From Sambucus nigra (taxonomy: Eukaryota > Streptophyta > Magnoliopsida > Dipsacales > Adoxaceae), in contig OX422213.1 of the NCBI GenBank assembly GCA_949130495.1, positions 50,974,284-51,038,283 of the forward strand: 64,000 nt of DNA, written 5' to 3'. A program made the translations under genes and the position numbers. Positions 38,921 to 50,825 of this stretch are shown here, in pieces (positions within the stretch are counted from its first letter, which is position 1; every line of letters starts with the position of its first letter). The notes under the pieces were generated by a model. The model saw only the letters and a list, made by a program, of their open reading frames with translations. It searched no databases and was not told the DNA's origin.

Positions 38921-39480
38921 AAAGAGAAAAGAAAGTAAGAAGTTTTTCTCTCTTATTATGTATTCATTCCAGGATCCTATTGAAGGGTATCCATAATCAC
39001 GTGCTGAAAAATGAAAAAAAAATATTTGAATACTGAATTTGAAGTCTGAAATCTGAATCTGAAAAATATGTTTGTTTTTATGTCTGAATGTACCTCTGAA
39101 TTAATGTATTTAGACTGATTCAGACTTCAGATGTAACTCCACCTCTTAATCATCAAGAGCCAAATATAGTCGTTAGCCTCTTAATCACTTAAAAAAATAA
39201 ACACTTTTTAGTGCCTCTTAAGTCTGAATGGTTCAAATTCAGACTTAAGAGGCAAAAACAAACAACACCTTACTCGACCTGTATTGGGCACACTATGTTT
39301 CCTTACCCATGTTGAACAAGCGGTGAAAGTGTGCAAAATGTTATCCTATATATACTTTTCTTTGCAAAAAAACTCCTATGTAGGGTACTGATTTCAAATT
39401 CATGAATGAACCTTCTTCATAGGAGTTTGATTTTTTTCGTTTCTATTGTTAGAAACTCCATTTTAATTTCTTATAATTAT
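38921..39480. other. Intron sequence with a perfect 16-bp hairpin
   Basis: No gene is visible. GCCTCTTAAGTCTGAA at 39213-39228 is repeated inverted at 39238-39253 with a 9-base loop. Nearby TCTGAAxxxTCTGAATCTGAA repeats (39040-39100) and CAGACTTCAGA suggest the remains of a small inverted-repeat element. Confidence 0.6.
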
Positions 39481-40975
39481 AAGTTAATTACACTTGGCCC
39501 CCTGAACTTTGATACCCCATGTACACTTTATCACCACTCCTTTCGATTTTTACAATTCACCCCCATAACTTTAAAAACGGCTAAAATTAAACCCATGTCG
39601 TCTAACTTCATTAACTTTTGACAAAAATCTTTGGTCATTTGCGTGGCACATTACCTTATGTAAGGGCATTTTTGTCCAAACCATATTGTTTTGAAAAAAA
39701 TATTTAAATAACAAAAAAATTTAAGAAAATACCAAAAAATATTTTTAAAATATCAAAAAACGATGGAAAAAATTCACAAAAATTTTAAAACATTTGGAAT
39801 ATATATATATATATATACATATATATATAAATTCTGAAAAATACCATAACAATATTTAAAATCTGCAAAATTCTAAAAAATAATTACTGAAAAATTATTT
39901 TCCACAAAATAAATTATTTCCAGCAATAATAAATCATTTTTAGCAAATAAAAATTATTTCTAGCGATAAAAAAATTTCCAGCATATAAAAAATGATTTCC
40001 AACAAATTAAAATTAATTTTCTGCAATAATAAATTTAAAAAGCAAATAAAAATTATTTCCAGTAATAAAAAAATGATTTTCATAAATATAAAAGTATTTC
40101 GAGCATATAAAAATGATTCCAGAAAATAAAAAATAATTTTCAGTAATAATAAATTATTTTCATCAAATACAAATTATTTCCAACAAGAAAAAATAATTTT
40201 CAGCAATATAAATTATTTTTAGCATATCAAAATGATTTTATGCAATAATTTTCAACAAATAAAATATGTTTTTGGGCAATAAAAAATGGTCTTCAACAAT
40301 ATAAAATTATTTCCAACCAAATTTCTAATAAAAAAACAAAAAAATATATAAAAAGTAGAAAAATATACCAAATCTCCAAAACATCAAACCTCCAAAAACT
40401 AAAAAATTATTTTCAACAAATAAAAATTATTTATAGAAATATAAATAAAAATATTTTCAGTAATATATAATTATTTCCAGCATATAAAATAATTTCTAGC
40501 AATAATAAATTATCTTTAGAAAATAAAAAGTAGAAAAAACATGTTTGAACAAAAAATAAAAAAATGAAATTTTCCAAACAAAATTAACCACGGAAGACCT
40601 GTTACAAAGAGAGATGGAAAAAGAGAGAAGGGCGGGGGAATGGGGAGGCAGGGGTTGGAGAGGGGGCAATGGTAGGCGTGGGGGTGGGTGGGTGGGTGGG
40701 GAGTGAGGGGGGATGGGGGGTTGAGGAGGGAGAGAGAGAGAGGAGAAAAAAGAGAGAGAAAAGTTAGAGTTTCAAAATGGGTAAGAATGATCAAAATACT
40801 GATTAAGAAGTCATGTGCCATACACATGCCTAACGTTTTCCTCCCAAAATTAACGGAGTTGGACGGTAGGGGGTTATAGCTGTTTTTGAAGTTAGGGGTG
40901 AATTGAAAAAATCGAAAGGTGGGGTGGCAAAGTGTTGGCGGATCAAAATTCTCGGGGCGTAAGTGTAATTAACTC
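39481..40975. mobile_element. Non-autonomous Mutator-like element, copy 1
   Basis: Terminal inverted repeats of about 160 bases begin AAGTTAATTACACTT on the left and, inverted, GAGTTAATTACACTT on the right. The nonamer TATAATTAT flanks both ends (39472-39480 and 40976-40984), a perfect Mutator-length duplication. The interior (39880-40510) is a degenerate array of 20-odd-base units built on AAAATTATTTCCAGCAAT. A GC-rich purine tract lies at 40610-40750. There is no transposase. Confidence 0.88.
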
Positions 40976-41718
40976 TATAATTATCTTTGAATTTTTAATT
41001 TCATGATTGATAAAATTTAAAAATATAATGGAATCCACCATTTGTCTAACCAATAACAATTATTGGCATAATTTTGTGGGTAACTTTTTGTGCGTTTAGG
41101 TATTACTCTTGTTTATCGAATAATGTTAGGCACACGAAATGTGAACAAGAAGTTACACACGAAATTTTTGTGATGAGTTATATGTTTATAAGGAATAATT
41201 CAAGGCTGGTCCCATTTATTGGATCAGAGATGCATCAAATCCCATTAACTTTTTTTAAGGATTAATTACACTTGGACCCCCTAAACTTTGACCCTTTTGC
41301 ACTTTCCCCTCCCATTCTTTTAATTTTTTCAATTTACACCCCTAACTTTGAAAACGGCTACAGTTTATCCTTGTCGTCTATATCCATTAATTTTTGGAGT
41401 TAAATTACACGTGGCAACCCTTTTTGACTTTTTCAAAAGGGTATTTTGGGTATTTACCCCTTTTTTTTTTTAAACTAAAATCATTTCTCTCTCTCTTTTT
41501 CTCTCTCTCACATGATCTCTCCCCTCTCTCCCTCTCTCTTCGTCCTCTCTCCCCCTCTCTTCTTCTTCCTCTCTCCATCTCTCTCTCTTACGAACACACA
41601 CGAGCAGATCCATTGTTGCCCCTGCCCCACCCCCTCCCCCCGCCCTCCTTCCTCCCTCCCCCTATCCCCTTCTCTCAATTTCTATCTTTTTAGGTCTTGT
41701 TAATGTTTTGGAGATTTA

Positions 41719-42492
41719 GGGCCCGTTTGGTTCGCTACTCAGAAAACTCGATTTAAGCAATGATTTTAAATACAGTTTTAAAATTCAGTTTTTTGTCTTT
41801 ATAATTATTGGTGTGCGTTTGGTAAACTTGTTTTTAAATACAGTTTTTTGAAAATTTGACAAAATTGATAATCATGTATATTTATATTGTACATAAACAT
41901 ATGTGTGTGTGTGTGTATATATATAACATACATAAAACTTTCATACATACATGATACATACATACATACATCCATCATAAATGATATACAAGTATATTTA
42001 ATATCATGTATTTTTAGGTATATTTAATGAGGTATGTTGGGGAGTTTAACTATATATATATATATATTCAATACATATGTACTATATGTATATTTTATAT
42101 TATTCCATACATTAATAATACATGTATAAAACTATATATAAGTATCATGTATCTATTGATAATATTATTTAACTTCATATTATTCCGTACGTAATTTTGT
42201 GTACATACATAGATATATTTTATTTATAAGAATTATACACATATTAATGTATTATGTATGTATATTATATATTAAGGTATAACTGCATTAAAATATTAAG
42301 AATGAATAATTTTGAGTTGAAAAATAAAAAATAGAAGTTATAAAACACCCTAAACCTGTTTTCTGAAAAACTTGATTATAACACATAAATATTATAATTC
42401 TGTGTTTAAAAACAGGTTGCCAAACGCAAATTTTTATCAGAATTGTATTTAAACACAGAAAATAGAGTAATAGTTGCAAACCAAATAGGCCC
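41719..42492. mobile_element. PIF/Harbinger (Tourist-like) non-autonomous element
   Basis: The left end GGGCCCGTTTGGTT and the inverted right end GGGCCTATTTGGTT face each other, flanked by the trinucleotide TTA at 41716-41718 and 42493-42495. The interior is AT-rich without a gene. Confidence 0.75.
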
Positions 42493-43322
42493 TTAGTATA
42501 TTTTTCTACTTTTTTATGCATTTTTTTGTAATTATTTTGGTAAATGTGTGGGTTATTATTTTTTTTGTATTTTGAGATTTATGTGGATTAATTTCTATGC
42601 ATTTCATATTTTTATTAGAGGTTTGGAGGCTTGAAAATATGTATTTTCTTTATTTTTTTTGTTTTTATCTTTTTATTAGAAATTTATCTTTTTTTTATTG
42701 GAAATACGTTATTATTCAGATTTTCAACAAAAACATTAATTTATATTGTTGAAAATAACTTTCATTGCTGAAAATAATATTTTATATGCTGGAAATTATT
42801 TATTATTGGTGAAAATTATTTATTATTTGCTGGAATCATTTATTTACAAATGATGGAAATACTTTTATATTACCCGAGATAAATTTTATTTTCTGGAAAT
42901 GATTTATTATAGCTGAAAATATTTTACGCTGATGAAAATCGTTTTTTATTAGTGGGAATAATTCTCGTTGTGGGAAATAAATTTTTCATCAATTAGTTTT
43001 TAGAATTTTGAAGACTTTTAATATTTTTTGATATTTTCAGAATTTTTTCAATATATATTCATATTTTCATAATTTATTCCAAAGTTTTTATATTTTTAAA
43101 ATATTTATTACAAAGTTTTTTTATATTTTTAGAATTTTTAAACACATATTCATATTTTCAAAATTTATTCCAAGGTTTTTATATCTTTTTAAAATATTTT
43201 TTTGGTATTTTCGGAATTTTTAAATATATATTCATATTTTCATAATTTATTCCAATATTTTTATATATTTTTTGGTATTTTCAGAATTTTTAAATATATA
43301 TTCATATTTTCATAATTTATTT

Positions 43323-44574
43323 TGTAACAACCCGCGTAATTTTGGGCAATTTTAATTAATTTCTGGAACATGGAGGAAAATAAAGTTTTTGATAAAATTA
43401 TTTTTATTGCTCAAATATGTTGGTTATTATTTTTAAAGGCGAGAATTTCAAACGATTTTGAAATCGGAGTTAAAACGAATTTTAAAATGATTTTTAAATG
43501 TTTTTAACTCTTGGAGTTGTTTTGACTTCCACCTCTTCATTTCTTTGCCTTATTTAAAGTAGTCTTTTGGATTCCAACTCTTCATTTCTTTGCATTATAA
43601 AGGAAGTCGTGGGCAAGCCTTTTAACTTACTTTTGGCACAAATTTTGGCAGCAAATATATTTTATATTCCTCTTCTTTTTATATACACATTGACTCTTGA
43701 GATTTGTGAGTTCCAACCTTAGATTAGAGGTGTTCTTCGGGCTATTTTGTTGGAGGTTCTTGGAGGAGCTTTTGTAGATCTTTTGTGTTGATCTTGAGGA
43801 TGTGATCGTTGGTTTTTCATCATGATTTGAGGTATGAGGTTTTACATAATATGGTCCTTAAATCTCGCGAGTGTCATTCTCTTTGAATTCTTGTTAATTG
43901 AACTCATATTTGAATTGATAAATTCATTGAAATCTGAAAAATAATTGTTGAAATTATTTTGATTCATGTGGTATCATTATATTGTTGATGAGCACGTTGG
44001 CATGAGATTTTAATATGGCACGGACGTTGGGCACCCGCCAAAATTCCTGTTTCCCGGGCTATGGCTTGATAAAGCATATACGGATGTAGTGAGGCCTGGT
44101 GACCCAGTTAAAGTGTTGTTGAGAAATTATATTGATAAATGCTTTGAGATTTGCATTTCGATTTGAATATTCATACCCATGTTGTTACGTTTTATTCACC
44201 GTTAATATATTTGTTGAGCATCTTTCCTGTCGTATTGTGTACTTCCCCATATTTTCTTTTAGTGGCAGGTTAGCGTGGATTTTGGGACGCTATGGACCAA
44301 TTGGGATTATTTTAGCGTGGATTATTTTGGGAAGAATATTTTTGAAAGATTTATATTATTTTGATGTATAGAGCTTTGGAGATTTGTATTTTTATTCGAG
44401 TTAGATAGTTGTAATTTTAATTCGAGAGACTTGTTGTATTTGAAGAATTGAGATTAGTAGATTTATATTATTGTGGGTTTATTTAGATGCTCTATACCTT
44501 GTCACTTGTGGATTTGGATTTATTTTATCGCATTAGCGCTCTGTTCGCTCTCCCCGGGCGGACGGGGTGTTACA
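43323..44574 (+). repeat. Solo LTR of a gypsy-like element
   Basis: It starts TGTAACAACCCGCG and ends GACGGGGTGTTACA, with the pentamer TATTT on both sides (43318-43322 and 44575-44579). No internal sequence is present, so an element was removed by recombination between its LTRs. Orientation follows from the TGT...ACA ends and the position of the GC-rich tail. Confidence 0.9.
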
Positions 44575-44954
44575 TATTTCAAGGTTTTTTTTATATTTTT
44601 TGGCATTTTTGGCATTTTTAAATATATATTCATATTTTCAGAATTTATTTCAAGGTTTTTTTATATTTTTAAAATATTTTTTGGTATTTTTGTAATTTTT
44701 AATTTTTTTTTTGTTATTTAAAGATATTTTTTTAAAAATAATTAGGTTTGGAAAAAAATGCCCTTACTTAATATCATATGCCACGTACATAACTAACGGT
44801 TTTTGTCAAAAGTTAATGAAGTTGGACTGCATGGGATAAACTGTAGTCGTTTTTAAAGTTAGGGGTATAAATTGAAAAAATTGAAAGAATGGGGTGAAAA
44901 ATGCAAATAGGGGCAAAGTTTAAGAGGCCTAGGTGTAATTAATTATTTTTTCAA

Positions 44955-45813
44955 TGCACCAAGTTCTTTTTCATTATAGACTACATATATTTAGACAATT
45001 ATATCCTCACATTTACCTATTTTAAATTCACTTACTATTTCTCTCTCTAAACACAAACACATAATCCCACATTTTTTCTCTCTAGCAACCCCACCCCACC
45101 CCATTGGAGACTCGTCGAAAACAGCTCATCGAAAAATTTCGTCGGACGTCGCCAGAATTCTCGTCGGAGTGTTTCTCTCTCTCTTCGTTTATTTCTTTGT
45201 TGTTTCTGCTCCGCACCAGTAGCACCATCGCTCGGGTCGTAGAATAAGAGTTTTCGCCGGAAAAAATGGAGGTTTTGCGGAAACTGTAAATTTATCTGTT
45301 TCGATTTTATAGTCAAAAAATATATAAAATGGGTATTGTTTTATAGATCTTGACGAGTAGATTCCAAATATATAAATTTTGTGAATTTTGAATTTGTAGA
45401 TTTAAAGTTATAAACGTTTAAAGATTTGATAGATTTTTTTGCAAAAAAAAGTAGGATACAGCTGTTAAAGATATTTTGAGGGTGTATTTGTTATTTTCAT
45501 ATGCTGAGTTGGTAAAATTAAATTTTTGACACCTTTGATTCAGTCAAAGAATTTGTTGGCTCATTGTCATTGATCAAGTGAACTGGACTTACTAATTATT
45601 AACCTTATTTATAAATATTAGGCCCACTAAGTCCTTAACCGATCACAAGTGTTACGTCATTTTTATGCACTTTTTTGTCCCTAACATTACTCCTGTTCAT
45701 TAAATGAAATAGTTGTGATTGGTTAGATATAAGAAGACACTAAACTACCAAACCAATCAAAATTGATATCATGTTTTCAATTAAGTTGAGGAAAGGGCAA
45801 TTTAAGTTTGTAC
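44955..45813. other. 5' side of the protease intron
   Basis: This is mostly AT-rich. A GC-richer, CT-rich block at 45035-45290 resembles a plant 5' leader (CTCTCTCT tracts, then GCCGGAAAAAATGGAGG on the plus strand) but no frame continues far. I cannot assign it to a gene. Confidence 0.45.
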
Positions 45814-46276
45814 CACATTGGCCTTGATCCTTGACCTTAGTCACAGCCCCTTTTCTTCTCCAATCCACATTAGTGGGAAAGTCATTACGTTTGTGTGTGT
45901 CGTCCACACATGTTAAGTTGAGGTTCAACACGTGCGTACCAGTCTTTCGGCCCAAGTAGACAGATTTGAACTCCTCATTGGTCATGTCTGCAAATTTGTT
46001 GTCGACGAGCTTGAAAGAGAGGTTTTGCGAGTTGATGTAGTCGATGAACTCAACGTTGGATTGGTAAATTCCAAATCGCAATTCCCACTCGTCTCTGTTG
46101 TTGTACCTCCGCCCGTTTTTTTCCAGCCAATTTTGGTACCTCTTCATCATTGGTGTGGGGTCATATTTTCCACTTTGTTGCTCTTGAATACTAGCTATTG
46201 ATGAAAGCATGCATGGAATATTGCAAAGTATCAAAACTGCCCAGCAAGCATTTTTTAAGAGAGTAGGCGCCTCCAT
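45814..46276 (-). CDS. Papain-family cysteine protease, exon 1 (signal and propeptide)
   Basis: ATG at 46276 opens 154 codons plus one base. Residues 1 to about 28 form a hydrophobic signal peptide (CWAVLILCNIPCML). Residues 43-107 form the inhibitor-I29 propeptide (MMKRYQNWLEKNGRRYNN ... VDNKFADMTNEEF). The mature enzyme should begin near residue 131 (NDFPTNVDWRRKGAVTKVKDQ). The exon ends in QGQC plus the first base of a Gly codon, and the donor GTACAAAC follows. Joined to exon 2 it yields exactly 350 residues, normal for the family, with Gln151 of the oxyanion hole in place. The open frame continues past the donor only into intron sequence. A weak TATA-like CATAAAT lies about 55 bases upstream of the ATG on the minus strand. 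Confidence 0.9.
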
Positions 46277-46886
46277 TAAGGCTATATTGGAGACTCAAAA
46301 GGTTTGAATCAGCTACGCAGTTGTGTGCTCCATTTATGCTTGTTGGTTTAGTGTACTAATGTTACTGGTCTTTCAGTTGAGCAAGACTTTTTTTCTTCAT
46401 GTCTTTTGCACTTGTGGCTTTCAGGGAAGGCAAATATAATGTGTTTCTTTGTCAAGGTTTCGTTAACGCATCTCTATTCCAATTTCCTATAGAGAGAGGG
46501 AGAGATTTGATATAAAAATTTGGTAACTATAGCATTTTTCTTTTCATTGGAAAAATGTTATATCTTTGAAATTTGTATAACACTTTAATGCACTTGGTAC
46601 ATAAAATTTGGTACCTATAATATTACTCTTTTGTTTCCGCTTTACATCATAACTCAAAATACCTTTTGTAGAGTAATCTTTGTTAACAAAGACCGAACCA
46701 ATATTCTTGTAAAGTATTTATGTTTTTTTGGAGAAATTGAAAAGAGTAAGTGGCCCAGGCATATGATCTCATCTTTTTCCATTTTATCTGAAAATTCAAT
46801 TATCACCCACATCACATAATTGAAGTTCACAAAATGAGAAAATTAAAATAACATCTCACCAAGTCACCACTTTTTCAATTCTTTGC
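46277..46886 (-). promoter_or_regulatory. Presumed promoter region of the protease gene
   Basis: This is the 610 bases upstream of the protease ATG. Apart from the TATA-like sequence near 46332-46338 I see no distinctive sites. A CT/TA microsatellite and a foldback repeat begin at about 46887, so little unique upstream sequence remains. Confidence 0.4.
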
Positions 46887-46889
46887 AAC

Positions 46890-46942
<53 letters not shown>

Positions 46943-46947
46943 AGAGA
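46887..46947. repeat. Compound (CT)n(TA)n microsatellite
   Basis: A CT run followed by a TA run directly precedes foldback copy 3, the same arrangement as at 24160-24254. Confidence 0.9.
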
Positions 46948-46950
46948 GAT

Positions 46951-47328
46951 TCTTCAACATACATTTTAGCAATATACCTATAAGCATACTTAGTTTTTTA
47001 AAATAGTAAAAAAATATATTTTTCGATCAAATTGTGTACACACAATCTCCATAATGAGGAGATCATCTATAAAAATAATCATGAAAAATTTTAAGTGGAA
47101 AATGGGTGAAATGAAAAGTGGGTATATATGAGCATTTTTTGCCGTTCAAATTTTTGCCATCATCTCGGCCACTTCCGGGTTGAATTTTTTGATGATTTTT
47201 TTGTAGATGATCTCCTTACTATGTAGATCATATATACTGATTTTGATTAAAAAAAACTCTATTTTTTACTATTTAAAAACGAATATGTTCATTGGTATGT
47301 TAAGTGAGGTATGTTGAAAACATATCAT
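46951..47328. repeat. Foldback repeat, copy 3 (divergent)
   Basis: It has outer TTCAACATAC ends in inverted orientation. Both arms carry AAATAGTAAAAAA followed by a poly-T/ATCAAA segment and GGAGATCATCT, blocks also found in copies 1 and 2. It is shorter and more diverged. Confidence 0.65.
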
Positions 47329-47413
47329 TATTCATTTTTTTAATTCTTAGGTGTTTAATTAAAAATATATTATATTGGAACAATAGTCTCGCATGTAACA
47401 CGTACTCCATATT

Positions 47414-47631
47414 TGTTAGGAATTATCACAAGAGAGAAACTGTAGATCAAAATACAAAACAATTTGGGAATGGCTACTTTATTCAAGAGTTGAACTTGGC
47501 TTAAATAGCCTTTACAAAGTAACCTAATAGAAAGGAGAAATAGCAACCCACTAAAGCATCGTGATACAAGTAACAAAGAAATTGTCTAACTAAGCAACTA
47601 ACTCCCTAACAGCTAGGGATTTATTCTAACA
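47414..47631 (-). repeat. 3' LTR of a Ty1/copia element (minus strand)
   Basis: Read on the minus strand it runs from TGTTAGAATAAATCCC to ATTCCTAACA, 218 bases, with TGTTA...TAACA ends. It lies just downstream of the copia RNase H remnant. The partner LTR is beyond the window. Confidence 0.75.
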
Positions 47632-47973
47632 AACAAACCTACTATAACTGAAACCCTTAAAACAAGCAATAACTTATCATTCCCTCCATTAAACTAAGCA
47701 CTTTCAAGTACTTAGTTTATCAGACACTTCAGACACTCCCAGCATCTCACGCAATCTCAGAATATCTATCAACTTCAGAGGTTTAGTCATCACATAAGCT
47801 AGTTGATCCTTCGTGCCACAATAGACGAGCTCAATAACACCATTTTTAACTAAATCTCAAAGAAAATGGAATATCACATCTATGTGCTTGCTTCTTCCAT
47901 GCATGATCGGATTTTCAGAGAGTTTAATAGCCGAACTATTGTCACACATTATTGTGGTGCTACCTTCTTGTAA
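47632..47973 (-). pseudogene. pol: Ty1/copia RNase H, C-terminal part
   Basis: Minus-strand translation gives MCDNSSAIKLSENPIMHG, then SKHIDVIFHFL and a tail with LAYVMTKPLKL, the standard copia RNase H end. A stop replaces Arg after FHFL. The N-terminal half is at 63374 onward, on the other side of the CACTA insertion. Confidence 0.88.
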
Positions 47974-47994
47974 ACACCCCAACTTACACCATAT

Positions 47995-48210
47995 TGGGCG
48001 ATTGGTCAGGGTCAAAGTCCCTGGCCAAGATTGTGGATCGCGGCCAAAGGTCGTGACAATTTATGGCGTGACCATTTTGGTGAATCACGGCCCAAATCCC
48101 TGACCAAACGAAGGGTCACGGCACATGGTCGCGGACTTTAGCCATGATCCATACACATAGTTGGTCATGGCCTAAGGTCGTGACCCATCCTTCAATTTAT
48201 ACGGCTGGTC
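47995..48210. repeat. Left subterminal repeats of the outer CACTA
   Basis: Multiple near-copies of GGTCACGGCC or its inverse occur (for example GGTCGTGACC and GGTCATGGCC), in both orientations about 20-30 bases apart. Such repeats are where CACTA TnpA-like proteins bind. Confidence 0.75.
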
Positions 48211-48214
48211 ACTC

Positions 48215-50195
48215 TGAAGCACCCTATATCTTTAACTCATTTGAGTCTACATTATATAAGAGCTTATCTAGTTTTGAAATAGTGACAAAATTGTGTCCAT
48301 CCCTAGTTGAACCAAAAAGTCTCATAACTCTCTTATCAACTTTGATATTCCTCTACAAGTTCTTGATGGTATTTCACATACACCACAAACTAGGACTGCA
48401 TACATGTTGTATTTCACTCTCATTATGACCTTGTGTGAGTTAAATTCACTAATATGATTTTTAAATATTTTTTGGAATTTAATTAATATTTTCTAAGCAT
48501 TTTAAACAATTTTTGGAAATAAAAATTTGGATCTTAATAAAGCTTTGGGGTTGATTTGCAAATATTTCTTTTACCTTAAAATTGTCTTGGGTAGAATCCA
48601 AAAGCAGCAGAAATATTTATGGGTGAAACTTGATTTTTTTTTAAATCAAAAACACGTGTTTTAGACTTGATCTTGAGCCTACACGTGTTGCTCTGGCAAC
48701 GATTCGATTTGTGTTTGTTCTCACTCACAAACCCGTGACTTGATCTAGACCATTGAATTGCCTTAATCAACGTTCTACATGCGTTTGGAACTAATCCAAG
48801 TGAAATGGTTTTATCCACTCAGAGGTGAGCTTTGCATCGCTATCTGTAAACCGTTGGATTTGCATCGATTTAAATTCTTTTAATCTCACCCTTGGTTTGT
48901 GGCTTTGTTCCAGATCCTTCGAACGCCAGTATAAATAAGAGCCTTAAGTGAGGCATTTAGAGACTTTTGAAAGTTCCTCGCTTGAGAGAAAAAAGAGAGA
49001 AGAGAGAAAAGAGAGAAAAGGGAGAAAAAAATAGAGAGAAAAGAAACCCTAAACCTAACTTCGTCAAACCCTAAATCCAGAAACACTTTTCTGTGATTTT
49101 AAACCTGAGTGTTTAGATCGTGTGTTGAGAAGTTATCCTCTCTTGTTCTTGATCATTTTTCCAACTTAATCACGTTAAGTTTTTCAGTTTCTTCTTTATA
49201 GAAACTAGAGATCTCGTTTATGTGATACAACTCACTTAGATAGATTACTATTTTTTATTTCTCTTTTCGAGAAATCTTGTTTGTTGGTTATTTTTAAAAC
49301 TGGTTCTATGTTTTCAAACCCTAAACCAACAATCTCCATTCTGATTTCATTTTACTCAACACTATCAGACTAAGATCTAGTTTTGAGATCTTGATTGGGA
49401 TTTGCACTTTCTATATAAGATTTTCAAAACCAGAAAGTGTTAGGATCTTGGATATTTCACAACAAGATTCCCTCTTGATCTGTGAATATTTTGAAAGGTC
49501 TAGAAGTCTGTTTTAGTTTTAACCAAATTGATTTTGGAATTTCTTGCATATCTAGTGATCTTGTAATTTGTTAAATCATTATGTTTGTATTAAGTGTGAG
49601 TATATTGCATGCATATGTTATAAAGCACATCACCACTACACTTTCACTCTACCAAACTTAAAGTGTGGTTATATGATCTTGAACTTGTTTGAGTCGACGT
49701 AAAGACTGAAATCAAGTAAAGTTACGAAAGCTTGAGAGAACATCAACAACAACAACCTTCAGAGAAGTCAGATCTAATCCAAACGAGTTGGTAACAATTC
49801 TGAACTTAGTTTCGGTGTGTTTGTTTGGTTTGATTGTTAAATAGCTTGTAATTTGTTACTTTAATTTTAGTGGATTTTCGTTTTGTGACGTAGAGGTCAC
49901 CGTGGATGTTTTCCCAATTGGGTGGAGTTTTACCACGTTAAAAACTACTTGTGTTCTTCATTTTCTCGTCACCTTCTTCTTAGCTATGCTGATTTAATAG
50001 TTTAAGTTTTGTTTTTCAAAACTGGTTTACTAAATCTGAAATAACTCGTTCACACTCATTAAAACTAATTTGATAAGTTTTTTAAACATATCTTGTGTTA
50101 AGTTTTGTTTTGATTAAAAGAGTTTCTTCAACAAACAGCTTGGAGCCATTTTGACAGTTTAACTTTGTATTAAACGTATTAAGTGGCATTTTTCA
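48215..50195 (+). repeat. 5' LTR of the Sirevirus-like element
   Basis: 1,981 bases. It is followed by a decayed initiator-Met primer site (GGGTATTAGATCTTGG, about 50198-50213). The 3' partner is about 900 bases shorter because of an internal deletion. Confidence 0.88.
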
Positions 50196-50327
50196 ATGGG
50201 TATTAGATCTTGGCTATTTTAAAATCTTTTAGATTCTGTGTTTCTGAAATTACTTTTTTCAAAACAAAAGTATGGACGAGAAACTTGAGAGACTAGGTAA
50301 CCTGTCCAGACCGAAGAATGGTTCGAG

Positions 50328-50338
50328 TGTGAGCATGT

Positions 50339-50372
<34 letters not shown>

Positions 50373-50639
50373 AGTGGGGCAAAGCCAGAGGAAACTCTGG
50401 TGGAAGCCCGTAGCGATACTGACGTGCAAATCATTCGTGGAGGGCAGTGCGCACCATAATGGCGTTCTTCGGCATCTGCGCCCTCCTGGCACCGGCCTGT
50501 GGGAACCCCATTCAAGGAGTCTGACATGTGTGCGAGTCAACGGGTGATTAAACCTGTAAGGCGTAAGGAAGTTAATTGGTGGGATCCCCCTACGGGGTAC
50601 ACCACCGACCGCCCTTGATCTTCTGATAAGGGTTCGAGT

Positions 50640-50675
<36 letters not shown>

Positions 50676-50786
50676 AATGCCTGAGCGGGGCGAAGCTAAA
50701 GGAAACTCTGGTGGAGGCCCACAGCAATACTGACGTGCAAATCGTTTGTCTAACTTCTGTATAGGGGCTAAAGGCTAATCAAACCG

Positions 50787-50825
<39 letters not shown>

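Larger units (their letters stand above)
41259..44945. mobile_element. Non-autonomous Mutator-like element, copy 2, with two later insertions
   Basis: It belongs to the same family as copy 1 but its interior runs the other way: the array of TTGCTGGAAATxATTT units at 42700-42970 is the complement of that in copy 1. Terminal repeats start GGATTAATTACACTT and, inverted, TAATTAATTACACCT. Flanking nonamers TTTTTTTAA and TTTTTTCAA agree at 8 of 9 positions. It contains a Tourist-like element (41719-42492) and a solo LTR (43323-44574). Confidence 0.82.

Noticed and set aside
40516..41703. Proline/serine-rich proteins at 40516-40827 and 41394-41703
   Set aside because: They are read through purine or pyrimidine low-complexity tracts in the Mutator-like elements.
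45047..45316. 89-codon minus-strand frame
   Set aside because: It has no motif, lies inside the protease intron, and its composition reflects CT-rich sequence on the other strand.
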